14,388 nt of DNA. Source: an uncultured Clostridium sp. (GTDB lineage Bacteria > Bacillota_A > Clostridia > Lachnospirales > Lachnospiraceae). Position numbers and translations under genes: made by a program. Within the stretch, counting starts at the first letter, position 1. Each line of letters begins with the position of its first letter. Below are positions 7,341 through 14,388 of this stretch, in pieces. The notes under the pieces are model-generated. The model was not told the origin of the DNA, searched no databases, and was given only the letters and a program-made list of their open reading frames with translations. The stretch lies in the NCBI GenBank assembly GCA_947174825.1, contig CAMWKN010000005.1, forward strand, positions 1 through 14,388, read 5' to 3'.

Positions 7341-7385
7341 GGGGCATTTGCCGGTATTGTTGGCAGATGTCCCTTTTCTCTTATT
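7341..7385 (+). terminator. Intrinsic terminator after the Nudix gene
   Basis: GGGGCATTTGCC (7341-7352) pairs over 12 positions, two of them G-U, with GGCAGATGTCCC (7362-7373) across a 9-nt loop. TTTTCTCTTATT follows. This is a classic rho-independent terminator starting 7 nt after the Nudix stop codon. It ends only about 11 nt before the pyrC ribosome site, so it could also act as an attenuator for pyrC. Confidence 0.85.
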
Positions 7386-7408
7386 ACAGGAATATAAAGG
7401 AGTCGATT

Positions 7409-8683
7409 ATGAGCAGATATTTAATACAAGGTGGTAGATTGGTGGATCCGGCAAATGGAATGGATGCTATGCGGGATCTGCTGGTGGATCAAGGCAAGGT
7501 ATTGAAAGTGGCAGAGCATATTGAGGATGATACGGCAGAGCTGATAGATGCCACAGGGCGGGTTGTAATGCCTGGTTTTATTGACTTGCATGTGCATTTG
7601 CGGGAGCCAGGGTTTGAATACAAGGAAACGGTTATGACCGGAGCACAGGCGGCAGCAAGAGGCGGTGTTACCACGATCTGTCCGATGCCGAATACCAATC
7701 CGGTGATCGACAGTCCAGAACGTGTTCGGGATTTGATGGAACGGGCAAAGGATGCTCCGGTAAATATCTTGCCCATAGGTGCTGTTACTCTAGGACAGGA
7801 AGGACAGCAGCTGGCTGACATTGCTGGAATGAAAGAGGCAGGAGCAGTAGCGCTCAGTGAAGATGGAAAATCCGTGATGGATACTCTGGTATTTCGGCAT
7901 GGATTACAGGCGGCAGCAGAGGTAGGACTGCCTATGTTTTCTCACTGTGAGGACAAACCGCTGGTGGATGGTGGCGTGATGAATGCCGGGCAGAAAGCGG
8001 AAGAATTGGGTTTGCCGGGCATTACCAATGCAGTAGAGGATGTGATTGTGGCAAGGGATATCTTTATGGCAAAGGAGACGGGATGCCAGCTGCATTTATG
8101 TCATTGTTCTACGGCAGATAGTGTGGCTTTGGTGGAACTGGCAAAGAAACAGGGACTGCCAGTAACGGCAGAGGTATGCCCGCATCATTTTACCATGTCA
8201 GATGATGAGATTACGGAGGATCATGGACGATTCAAAATGAATCCGCCCCTGCGCAGTAAAGCAGATGTACAGGCGTTACAGAAAGGATTGGCAGATGGGA
8301 TTATGGATGTGATATCCACCGATCATGCACCCCATGGAGCTGAGGAAAAAGACCAGTCCATGCTAAAAGCACCATTTGGTATTGTGGGACTGGAAACTTC
8401 TTTTGCCTTAGCCTATACCCAGTTAGTGCGTGGAGGATATTTGACTTTATCTGGATTGGTGGAAAAGATGAGTGTGAACCCGGCGAAGGTGCTGAGCATC
8501 CCGAAAGGAACCCTGGCAGAGGGAAGTGCGGCAGATCTGGTAATTGCCGAGCTGGAAACGGAATATACCATTGACAGCAGCACATTTGTATCCAAGGGAA
8601 AAAATACACCCTTTGATGGCAAGCGGGTTTATGGCAGAGTGGAAAAGACCATGGTGAAGGGAGAAGTGGTGTATGATATCTAG
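7409..8683 (+). CDS. pyrC: Dihydroorotase (class I)
   Basis: A 424-residue zinc amidohydrolase that interconverts carbamoyl-aspartate and dihydroorotate in de novo pyrimidine synthesis. The metal-binding H61-x-H63 lies in GFIDLHVHLREPG. Further conserved elements are PMPNTNPVIDS, the zinc-ligand histidines in SHCEDK and HLCHCST, and the catalytic aspartate D305 in STDHAPH. Length and motifs fit the long class I form of Firmicutes (Bacillus PyrC type), not the short E. coli type. ATG 7409 is chosen because AAAGGAG (7396-7402) lies 6 nt upstream and the family begins MSRYLIQGG; an in-frame ATG-like extension to 7367 would start inside the terminator. No terminator is visible after it, so read-through into the hydrogenase genes is possible. 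Confidence 0.95.
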   Translation: MSRYLIQGGRLVDPANGMDAMRDLLVDQGKVLKVAEHIEDDTAELIDATGRVVMPGFIDLHVHLREPGFEYKETVMTGAQAAARGGVTTICPMPNTNPVIDSPERVRDLMERAKDAPVNILPIGAVTLGQEGQQLADIAGMKEAGAVALSEDGKSVMDTLVFRHGLQAAAEVGLPMFSHCEDKPLVDGGVMNAGQKAEELGLPGITNAVEDVIVARDIFMAKETGCQLHLCHCSTADSVALVELAKKQGLPVTAEVCPHHFTMSDDEITEDHGRFKMNPPLRSKADVQALQKGLADGIMDVISTDHAPHGAEEKDQSMLKAPFGIVGLETSFALAYTQLVRGGYLTLSGLVEKMSVNPAKVLSIPKGTLAEGSAADLVIAELETEYTIDSSTFVSKGKNTPFDGKRVYGRVEKTMVKGEVVYDI

Positions 8684-8726
8684 CCTTTGTACCAGAGATA
8701 TGGTAGAATAGATATATTGGAAGTTA

Positions 8727-8755
8727 TTGAGACCAGAGAACAACAAGGATAAACA
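8727..8755 (+). promoter_or_regulatory. Weak promoter candidate upstream of hydC
   Basis: TTGAGA (8727-8732), a 17-nt spacer and TAAACA (8750-8755): a good -35 but a poor -10. An alternative extended -10, TGGTAGAAT (8701-8709), has no matching -35. A small hairpin AGATGC...GCATCT (8759-8786) lies between this and the hydC ribosome site. Because pyrC has no clear terminator, the hyd genes might instead be transcribed from upstream. Confidence 0.22.
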
Positions 8756-8793
8756 CATAGATGCAATTTCTGAAATAATGGCATCTGTGACAG

Positions 8794-8800
8794 AAAGGAG
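8794..8800 (+). promoter_or_regulatory. Ribosome binding site deciding the TTG start of hydC
   Basis: AAAGGAG lies 8 nt before TTG 8809. The next in-frame ATG encodes residue 27, inside the conserved domain and without a comparable ribosome site, so TTG is the supported start. Confidence 0.75.
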
Positions 8801-8808
8801 AAGGAAGA

Positions 8809-9294
8809 TTGACACATCAGGAAATTGCCAGGCTGGATGAAATCCTGCAGGCACATGACTACAACAGTACCTTATTGATTGCAATTATGCAGGATATTCA
8901 AAAGGTATACCGGTATCTGCCGGAGGAGGCATTGTGTTATATTGCCAAGAAACTAAAGCTGAGTGAAGCCAAAATTTATGGGGTTGCTACATTCTATGAA
9001 AACTTTTCATTGGAGCCGAAAGGAAAGTATGTCATTAAAATCTGTGACGGCACGGCATGCCATGTCCGTCATTCTGTTCCGATACTGGAAGAATTCCGGA
9101 AAACTTTGGGAGTGAGCGAGGAAAAGACCACCACAGATGATATGCTGTTTACGGTGGAGACGGTTTCCTGCTTGGGAGCATGTGGACTGGCACCAGTCTG
9201 TACCGTCAATGACCACGTTCATCCGGCTATGACACCGGAGAAGGCAAGAGAATTGATACAGACGTTAAAGGAGGAAGCGAACGGTGAGAATTAA
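8809..9294 (+). CDS. hydC: NuoE-like [2Fe-2S] subunit of NAD-linked [FeFe] hydrogenase
   Basis: A 161-residue thioredoxin-like [2Fe-2S] protein, homologous to NuoE of complex I and to HydC/HymA of multimeric [FeFe] hydrogenases. The cluster ligands are C79 and C84 (CDGTAC) and C121 and C125 (CLGAC). The helical N-terminal part (LLIAIMQDIQKVYRYLPEE... IYGVATFY) is typical of the family. It is predicted to pass electrons within a soluble cytoplasmic complex with the two following gene products. The start codon is TTG. Its last 11 bases overlap hydB, which implies translational coupling. The same fold occurs in formate dehydrogenase complexes, but the adjacent hydrogenase gene settles the assignment. 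Confidence 0.92.
   Translation: MTHQEIARLDEILQAHDYNSTLLIAIMQDIQKVYRYLPEEALCYIAKKLKLSEAKIYGVATFYENFSLEPKGKYVIKICDGTACHVRHSVPILEEFRKTLGVSEEKTTTDDMLFTVETVSCLGACGLAPVCTVNDHVHPAMTPEKARELIQTLKEEANGEN
9267..9274 (+). promoter_or_regulatory. Ribosome binding site deciding the GTG start of hydB
   Basis: AAAGGAGG, inside the 3' end of hydC, lies 9 nt before GTG 9284. It supports a GTG start that overlaps the hydC stop codon by 11 bases. Confidence 0.75.
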
Positions 9295-11173
9295 TACCAG
9301 AGAAGAGCTGATTGCAAAGCAGAAAGAATATAAAGCGTCCTTAAACAGCCAGAAAAAGCAGATTCTGATTTGTGCCGGAACCGGATGTGTGGCAGGCGGT
9401 TCGCTGCAGATCTATGATCGGATGAAGGAAATCATTGAGGAAAAGGGATTGCGCTGTGCTGTGCTTTTGGAAAAAGAACCTCATGATGAGAGTGTAGGAC
9501 TGAAAAAAAGCGGCTGCCATGGCTTCTGTGAGATGGGGCCTTTGCTTCGCATTGATCCTATGGGATGGCTTTATGTCAAGGTGAAAGTAGAGGATTGCGA
9601 GGAAATTATCGAGAAAAGTATTATTCATGATGAGGTGGTAGAACATCTGGTTTATCAGGATCATACCTTAAAGTCTTATGTGAAACAGGAAGATATTCCA
9701 TTTTATAAAAAACAGACGCGAATTGCACTGGAATACTGCGGTCGGATCAATGCAGAGAGCATTGCGGAATACATTGCGCTGGGAGGATACAGTGCAGTGG
9801 CAAAGGCATTGTTTGACATGACGCCACAGGAGATCGTGGATGAAATCAGTGAAGCTTCCCTGCGAGGACGTGGTGGCGGTGGCTTCCCTGCGGGAAGAAA
9901 ATGGCAGCAGGTATTGAACCAGCCAGAAAAAGAACGCTATGTTGTCTGTAATGGTGACGAGGGCGATCCGGGTGCCTTCATGGATCGTTCCATGATGGAG
10001 GGAGAACCTCACAGAGTGATCGAGGGAATGTTGATCGCCGCCATTGCCACTCAGGCGCATCACGGTTATATTTACGTCCGTGCTGAATATCCGTTGGCGG
10101 TGGAACGATTACAAAAGGCAATTGATAAAGCATTAGACCGGGGATTGCTAGGAGAGAATATTCTGGGATCCGGTTTTGATTTTGACTTACATATCAGCCA
10201 GGGCGCCGGTGCTTTTGTTTGTGGCGAGGGTAGTGCGCTGACTACTTCTATCGAAGGAAACCGTGGTATGCCACGAGTGAAACCACCACGTACGGTAGAG
10301 CATGGTCTGTTTGATAAACCGACCGTTTTAAATAACGTAGAGACATTCTGTAATGTGCCACCGATCATACTGAATGGTGCAGAGTGGTACAAGGGATATG
10401 GACCGGATAAGAATCATGGTACCAAGGCATTTGCCTTGACCGGTAATGTCCAGAATACGGGACTGATTGAGGTGCCGATGGGAACAACACTACGAGAAGT
10501 AATCTTTGATATCGGTGGCGGTGTCAAAGGGGGAGACTTCAAGGCGGTGCAGATCGGTGGTCCGTCCGGTGGATGCCTGTGTATCAGTGCCACCGAAGAT
10601 CATTTGGATATGCAGCTGGATTTTGATTCCCTGAAAAAAGTGGGGGCTATGATCGGATCTGGTGGTCTGGTGGTCATGAATGACAAGAGTTGTATGGTAG
10701 AGGTGGCAAGGTTCTTTATGAACTTTACCCAGAATGAGTCCTGCGGTAAATGCGTTCCATGTAGAGAAGGAACCAAACGAATGTTGGAGCTGCTGACGGA
10801 TATTACCGAAGGCAGAGGTACCATGGAGCATATTGAGCTGCTGGAAAAGCTGGCTGACACCATTTCGGCTACGGCTCTCTGTGGTTTGGGCAAAACTGCT
10901 GCCTCTCCGGTGATCAGTACCCTGAAATATTTCCGGGAAGAATATATTGCCCATGTGGTGGAGAAAAAATGTCCGGCAGGGCAGTGCAAGGCATTGATGA
11001 CATTACGAATTGATCCGGAACTGTGTCGTGGATGTACCAAATGTGCCAGAATGTGCCCGGTAGGGGCAATCTCTGGCAAGGTCAAAGAGCCTCATGTGAT
11101 TGATCCGGCAAAATGTATTAAATGTGGCGCATGTAAAGACGGTTGCAGCTTTGGAGCCGTTGTAGAGGAATAA
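9284..11173 (+). CDS. hydB: NuoF-like NAD(H)/FMN subunit of [FeFe] hydrogenase
   Basis: A 629-residue flavoprotein that handles NADH. An N-terminal thioredoxin-like [2Fe-2S] domain has C30, C35, C78 and C82. The NuoF core follows: the NADH/FMN site GRGGGGFPAG (195-204), VCNGDEGDPGAF, and GAGAFVCGEGSAL with EGNRGMPR. The NuoF [4Fe-4S] site is C487-x2-C490-x2-C493 with C533. The C-terminus carries a two-cluster ferredoxin domain: C581, C584, C587, C591 and C611, C614, C617, C621. This layout is that of HydB of bifurcating hydrogenases, in which the FMN is the proposed site where NADH, ferredoxin and H2 electrons meet. The GTG start overlaps hydC, and hydA follows after 19 nt. NADP-reducing relatives (HndC) share the layout, so the pyridine nucleotide is inferred. 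Confidence 0.95.
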   Translation: MRINTREELIAKQKEYKASLNSQKKQILICAGTGCVAGGSLQIYDRMKEIIEEKGLRCAVLLEKEPHDESVGLKKSGCHGFCEMGPLLRIDPMGWLYVKVKVEDCEEIIEKSIIHDEVVEHLVYQDHTLKSYVKQEDIPFYKKQTRIALEYCGRINAESIAEYIALGGYSAVAKALFDMTPQEIVDEISEASLRGRGGGGFPAGRKWQQVLNQPEKERYVVCNGDEGDPGAFMDRSMMEGEPHRVIEGMLIAAIATQAHHGYIYVRAEYPLAVERLQKAIDKALDRGLLGENILGSGFDFDLHISQGAGAFVCGEGSALTTSIEGNRGMPRVKPPRTVEHGLFDKPTVLNNVETFCNVPPIILNGAEWYKGYGPDKNHGTKAFALTGNVQNTGLIEVPMGTTLREVIFDIGGGVKGGDFKAVQIGGPSGGCLCISATEDHLDMQLDFDSLKKVGAMIGSGGLVVMNDKSCMVEVARFFMNFTQNESCGKCVPCREGTKRMLELLTDITEGRGTMEHIELLEKLADTISATALCGLGKTAASPVISTLKYFREEYIAHVVEKKCPAGQCKALMTLRIDPELCRGCTKCARMCPVGAISGKVKEPHVIDPAKCIKCGACKDGCSFGAVVEE

Positions 11174-11192
11174 GAGAAAGGAGGATCGTGCA

Positions 11193-12920
11193 ATGAGTAC
11201 AAATACAACCAAAAAATACATGGTAATTGACGGGATTAGAACGGAATTTACCGATGAAAAAAATATATTGCAGGTAATACATAAAGCAGGCATTCATGTT
11301 CCGACTTTCTGTTATTATTCAGATATGTCAATCTATGGAGCCTGTCGTATGTGTGTGGTGGAAGATGAGAGAGGTGGGATTATTGCCTCCTGTTCCACAC
11401 CACCCAAAGATAAAATGGTTATCAAAACCAATACATCCAAGCTGCATCAGCATCGGAAGATGATATTGGAGCTGCTGCTGGCGTCCCATTGCAGAGATTG
11501 TACCACCTGTGACAAGAATGGAAACTGCCGTCTGCAGATGCTGGCATCCCGTTTCCATTTGACGGATGTAAGATTCCCGAACACTCATCCGGAGAGATGT
11601 ATTGATAATTCCTCTCTATCCATTGTCAGAGATCCTAGCAAATGTATTCTCTGCGGCGACTGTGTCCGGATGTGTAATGAGGTACAGCATGTAGGAGCCA
11701 TTGATTTTGCCCATCGTGGAGCAAATATGGTGGTAAGTCCGGCATTTAACCGCAAGATTGCTGAGACGGACTGTGTTAACTGTGGACAATGTGCCGCTGT
11801 CTGTCCGACGGCTGCCATCACCATCAAGAATGATCTCAAGGGAGTTTGGAATGCCCTTTATGCCCCAGATAAGAGAGTGGTGGTACAGATTGCACCGGCT
11901 GTCCGGGTGGCTGTGGGAGAAGAGTTTGGACTGGCTCCTGGCAAAAACAGTGTGGGAAAAATCTTTACGGCACTGCGGATGCTGGGCTTTGATACGGTTT
12001 TTGACACCAGTTTTGGCGCAGACCTTACGGTAAAGGAAGAGGCAGAGGAACTGGTTTATAAATTGGAAAATGGGGAGAAGAAATATCCTTTGGGTAATTC
12101 TATGCCACTGTTTACCTCATGCTGTCCGGCATGGATCCGTTTTGTGGAGACCAAACATCCGGAGCTGTTACCATATATTTCCACCTGTAAATCCCCGATG
12201 GAGATGTTTGGCGCGGTGTTAAAGGAATACTATAAGCCGGCAGATCAGGAAGCGGGAATTGAAACGGTGTCGGTAGCTGTTATGCCTTGTGTGGCAAAGA
12301 AATACGAAGCCAGTCGGGAGGAATTCCGCAGGGACAATGTGCCGGATGTGGACTATGTGATTACGACGAAAGAACTGATCGCCATGATTAAAGAGCTGGG
12401 AATCCAGTTTAATGAGATCGAGCCTGGTGCTCCGGATATGCCGTTCTCCATTAGTTCCGGTGCTGGTGTGATCTTTGGTGTGACCGGTGGTGTGATGGAG
12501 GCAGCACTGCGCCATGTGGCAGAGAAGAATAACGAAGCCCTACGGGAAATCGAATATTCTGGTATCCGTGGATTGGAGGGAACCAAGATCGCTGAAGTGG
12601 AAATTGGTGGCAAGACACTCCGAGTGGGCGTGGTTAACGGTCTGGGAAATGCCGAGGAGCTCATTGAAAAACTGCAGCGTAGCGAGGAGAAACTGGACTT
12701 CGTGGAAGTAATGGCATGTCCATACGGATGTATCGGAGGAGCGGGTCAGCCATTTGGTTATCAGGCAGTGAAACAGGAGAGGGCAAATGGTATGTACAAG
12801 GCAGATAAATCTGCTATTGTGAAGCGTGCCGAGGAAAATCCAACGCTGTTGAATCTGTATGAAAACGGTATGTTGCATGATCGGGCACATGAACTATTGC
12901 ATGTGCATTATGGTAAATAA
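11193..12920 (+). CDS. hydA: [FeFe] hydrogenase catalytic subunit
   Basis: A 575-residue enzyme with the H-cluster, producing or oxidising H2. The N-terminal [2Fe-2S] domain has C40, C51, C54 and C67. The His-ligated [4Fe-4S] site has H99, C103, C106 and C112, and two ferredoxin [4Fe-4S] motifs follow (CILCGDC and CVNCGQC). H-domain motifs are L1 TSCCPAW (C310 for proton transfer, C311 as ligand), L2 MPCVAKKYE (C366) and L3 ACPYGCIGGAGQP (C509, C513). All expected ligands are present. L3 has Tyr and Ala where CpI-type enzymes have Gly and Gly. It lacks the extra C-terminal [2Fe-2S] domain of Thermotoga HydA. With HydB and HydC it should form a trimeric cytoplasmic complex coupling H2 to NADH and ferredoxin. 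AGAAAGGAGG lies 8 nt before the ATG. The maturases HydEFG are not in the window. Confidence 0.96.
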   Translation: MSTNTTKKYMVIDGIRTEFTDEKNILQVIHKAGIHVPTFCYYSDMSIYGACRMCVVEDERGGIIASCSTPPKDKMVIKTNTSKLHQHRKMILELLLASHCRDCTTCDKNGNCRLQMLASRFHLTDVRFPNTHPERCIDNSSLSIVRDPSKCILCGDCVRMCNEVQHVGAIDFAHRGANMVVSPAFNRKIAETDCVNCGQCAAVCPTAAITIKNDLKGVWNALYAPDKRVVVQIAPAVRVAVGEEFGLAPGKNSVGKIFTALRMLGFDTVFDTSFGADLTVKEEAEELVYKLENGEKKYPLGNSMPLFTSCCPAWIRFVETKHPELLPYISTCKSPMEMFGAVLKEYYKPADQEAGIETVSVAVMPCVAKKYEASREEFRRDNVPDVDYVITTKELIAMIKELGIQFNEIEPGAPDMPFSISSGAGVIFGVTGGVMEAALRHVAEKNNEALREIEYSGIRGLEGTKIAEVEIGGKTLRVGVVNGLGNAEELIEKLQRSEEKLDFVEVMACPYGCIGGAGQPFGYQAVKQERANGMYKADKSAIVKRAEENPTLLNLYENGMLHDRAHELLHVHYGK

Positions 12921-13075
12921 GAGTGAGGAGATGTTCTAAAGTCGACGATGTGCGTTTGGGCACATCTAATTGTTGCGTTGCAACAATAGAAGAACATCTA
13001 CGGTTTGCAATAGTATGTTTACTATTGCAAACCTACTCGCTCTGGAAGAATTCGCTTTGCGAATTCTTCGTATCG
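12921..13075 (+). repeat. Composite structured intergenic element, copy B
   Basis: It starts directly after the hydA stop codon. Outer stem GAGTGAG (12921-12927) pairs with CTCGCTC (13036-13042, one G-U). Enclosed are AGATGTTCT (12929-12937) with AGAACATCT (12991-12999), which itself holds two hairpins (12947-12953 with 12960-12966; 12969-12976 with 12980-12987), and a perfect 14-bp hairpin (13002-13015 with 13020-13033, loop TGTT). A further perfect 11-bp hairpin follows (13045-13055 with 13059-13069, loop TTT), starting GAAGAA, ending TTCTTC and followed by GTATC. The CTCTGGAAGAA and TTCTTCGTATC boundaries are identical to copy A. A short open frame inside is incidental. There is no U-tract. 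Confidence 0.78.
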
Positions 13076-13132
13076 ATAGCCGATAGGAAAGTGATATATA
13101 TAAAGAAATATTGAAAATGAGGAGATTGAGAC

Positions 13133-14056
13133 ATGATTGATCAATTAGTAAAGCAGATTCAGAAAAAGGATGCCCCGGTGGTAGTAGGATTGGATCCCAT
13201 GCTTTCCTACATTCCGGAGCAGATTTGTCAGAAGGCTTTTGCGGAGTATGGTGAGACCCTGGTGGGAGCAGCGGAGGCGATCTGGCAGTATAATAAAGGA
13301 ATTGTGGATGCGGTTTATGATTTGATTCCGGCAGTGAAACCACAGATTGCCATGTATGAGCAGTTTGGCATTCCGGGGATGGAGGCTTTTGAAAAAACAG
13401 TGGATTACTGCAAGGAAAAGGGATTGGTTGTGATTACCGATGCCAAGCGGGGGGATATTGGTTCTACCTCCGCTGCCTATGCCACAGCCCATTTGGGAAG
13501 TGTGACAGTGGGAAGTTATACTTATGCTGGTTTTTGTGCCGATTTTGTGACCGTGAATCCTTATTTTGGTTCGGATGGAGTAAAGCCATTTCTGAAAGTT
13601 TGTCAGGAGGAGAATAAGGGGATTTTTCTTCTGGTCAAAACCTCTAACCCATCCAGTGGAGAATTCCAGGATCGTCTGATTGATGGCAAACCATTGTATG
13701 AACTGGTGGCAGAGAAAGTCAATGAATGGGGAGCAGAGTGTATGGGGAGCTGTGGCTACAGTGCAGTAGGCTGTGTGGTTGGCGCTACCTATCCGGAGAT
13801 GGGAAAAGTTCTCCGGAAAGTCATGCCAAAAGCCTATATTCTGGTGCCAGGATATGGCGCTCAGGGTGGAACGGCAGCGGATCTGGCTCCGTATTTTAAT
13901 GAGGATGGTCTGGGAGCGATTGTGAATTCTTCCCGAGGGATTATCTGTGCTTATCAGCAGGAGAAATATGCGAAATTTGGTGCGGAGCATTATGCGGATG
14001 CCTCCCGCCAGGCAGTGATTGATATGATAGATGACATCAATGGAGCAATCAAATGA
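13133..14056 (+). CDS. pyrF: Orotidine 5'-phosphate decarboxylase
   Basis: A 307-residue TIM-barrel enzyme that decarboxylates OMP to UMP, the last step of de novo pyrimidine synthesis. VVGLDPM (substrate contact, D21) opens the barrel. The catalytic DxKxxD is DAKRGD (D103, K105, D108). LVKTSNP, LVPGYGAQGG and VNSSRGI are the phosphate-binding and closing segments. Its length of about 300 residues fits the long (type 2) PyrF subfamily rather than the roughly 240-residue E. coli form. ATG 13133 has TGAGGAG (13118-13124) 8 nt upstream. It is followed by pyrK after 37 nt, so the two are probably one operon with pyrD expected beyond the window. Confidence 0.96.
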   Translation: MIDQLVKQIQKKDAPVVVGLDPMLSYIPEQICQKAFAEYGETLVGAAEAIWQYNKGIVDAVYDLIPAVKPQIAMYEQFGIPGMEAFEKTVDYCKEKGLVVITDAKRGDIGSTSAAYATAHLGSVTVGSYTYAGFCADFVTVNPYFGSDGVKPFLKVCQEENKGIFLLVKTSNPSSGEFQDRLIDGKPLYELVAEKVNEWGAECMGSCGYSAVGCVVGATYPEMGKVLRKVMPKAYILVPGYGAQGGTAADLAPYFNEDGLGAIVNSSRGIICAYQQEKYAKFGAEHYADASRQAVIDMIDDINGAIK

Positions 14057-14093
14057 AGGCTATCTTTTAATGCAAAAATAAGGAGGAACACCC

Positions 14094-14388
14094 ATGGCAG
14101 AGAAGCGAAAAGTACAGGCAGTCATTGCCAGTCAGGAATGTATTACAGATGGCATTTACAGTATGTGGCTGCAATTTCTTCAGGATTATAATATGGCAGC
14201 GATGGCGAAAGCGGGACAATTTGTTTCTTTATATTCCAGAGATGGCAGCAGGCTTTTGCCTCGTCCTATCAGTATCTGTGAGATTGATTCTGAAACTGCA
14301 AAATTGCGTCTGGTATACCGGGTGGCAGGAGCAGGGACAAAAGAGTTTTCTCAGATGCAGGTAGGAGATGCCATAGAAGTGCTTGGAC
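14094..14388 (+). CDS. pyrK: Dihydroorotate dehydrogenase electron transfer subunit, 5' part
   Basis: The frame from ATG 14094 is open to the window edge (98 codons plus one base), with AGGAGG (14081-14086) 7 nt upstream. It reads MAEKRKVQAVIASQE, then AGQFVSLY, RLLPRPISICEID and VAGAGTKEFSQMQVGD. This is the ferredoxin-reductase-like FAD domain of PyrK, with the RPISIC flavin-binding motif. PyrK carries FAD and a [2Fe-2S] cluster and passes electrons from dihydroorotate, through PyrD type 1B, to NAD+. The cluster-binding cysteines lie beyond the window. A shorter frame starting at 14125 is only a shadow of this gene. Other ferredoxin-NADP reductase relatives have similar motifs, but the position after pyrF makes PyrK by far the most likely. 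Confidence 0.9.
   Translation, partial: MAEKRKVQAVIASQECITDGIYSMWLQFLQDYNMAAMAKAGQFVSLYSRDGSRLLPRPISICEIDSETAKLRLVYRVAGAGTKEFSQMQVGDAIEVLG

Noticed and set aside
12921..13075. CRISPR array or tRNA gene in the hairpin-rich spacer
   Set aside because: There are no evenly spaced direct repeats with unique spacers. The branched fold lacks the tRNA acceptor, D-loop and T-loop signatures and is too long.
12923..13114. A 63-codon + strand open frame after hydA
   Set aside because: It consists almost entirely of the inverted repeats of the structured element and has no protein-like composition.
13145..13990. A 281-codon open frame on the - strand
   Set aside because: It is an antisense shadow of pyrF, whose motifs are unambiguous; the antisense translation shows no domain and there is no ribosome site.
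14125..14364. A 79-codon + strand open frame
   Set aside because: It is out of frame with, and lies inside, the clear pyrK coding region starting at 14094, and it has no ribosome site or recognisable domain.

Overview
The window looks like a chromosomal segment of an anaerobic, fermentative Firmicute, most likely a Lachnospiraceae-type member of the Clostridia. This rests on the forms of FtsZ and the short histidyl-tRNA synthetase, the NuoE/NuoF/[FeFe]-hydrogenase cluster, the PyrK-dependent dihydroorotate dehydrogenase system, and strong AGGAGG-type ribosome sites. All credible genes are on the + strand. The genus is not determined. I see no tRNA, rRNA, CRISPR array, transposase or phage gene.

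Layout. Positions 1-860 hold the 3' part of ftsZ. It is followed by a 216-nt spacer with a perfect 20-bp inverted repeat overlapping a second hairpin, then a CPBP-family membrane protease (1077-1889). At 1962-4139 is an unusual single-chain fusion: a complete GH13 alpha-amylase-type enzyme, a repeat-containing hydrophilic linker, and a flavodoxin-fold domain with an iron-sulfur-flavoprotein cysteine motif. A structured spacer (4145-4250) precedes a histidyl-tRNA synthetase family gene (4324-5562). Aspartate-semialdehyde dehydrogenase (asd, 5771-6868) has its own promoter candidate and a leader with repeats. A Nudix-like protein with a degraded Nudix box follows (6929-7333) and ends in a clear intrinsic terminator.

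From 7409 onward the genes are pyrC, then hydC-hydB-hydA (a NuoE-like subunit, a NuoF-like flavoprotein and the [FeFe] hydrogenase), then pyrF and the start of pyrK, which runs off the window. PyrC, PyrF and PyrK belong to de novo UMP synthesis. The hydrogenase trio has the composition of a trimeric, NAD- and ferredoxin-linked, probably electron-bifurcating hydrogenase and sits between pyrimidine genes.

The points most worth a second look are the GH13/iron-sulfur-flavoprotein fusion and a two-copy family of composite structured intergenic elements (4145-4250 and 12921-13075). The two copies share outer-stem boundaries and a CTCTGGAAGAA...TTCTTCGTATC hairpin, but carry quite different internal stem-loops. 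Next come the overlapping hairpins after ftsZ, the degenerate Nudix protein, and the placement of the hydrogenase genes among pyr genes.
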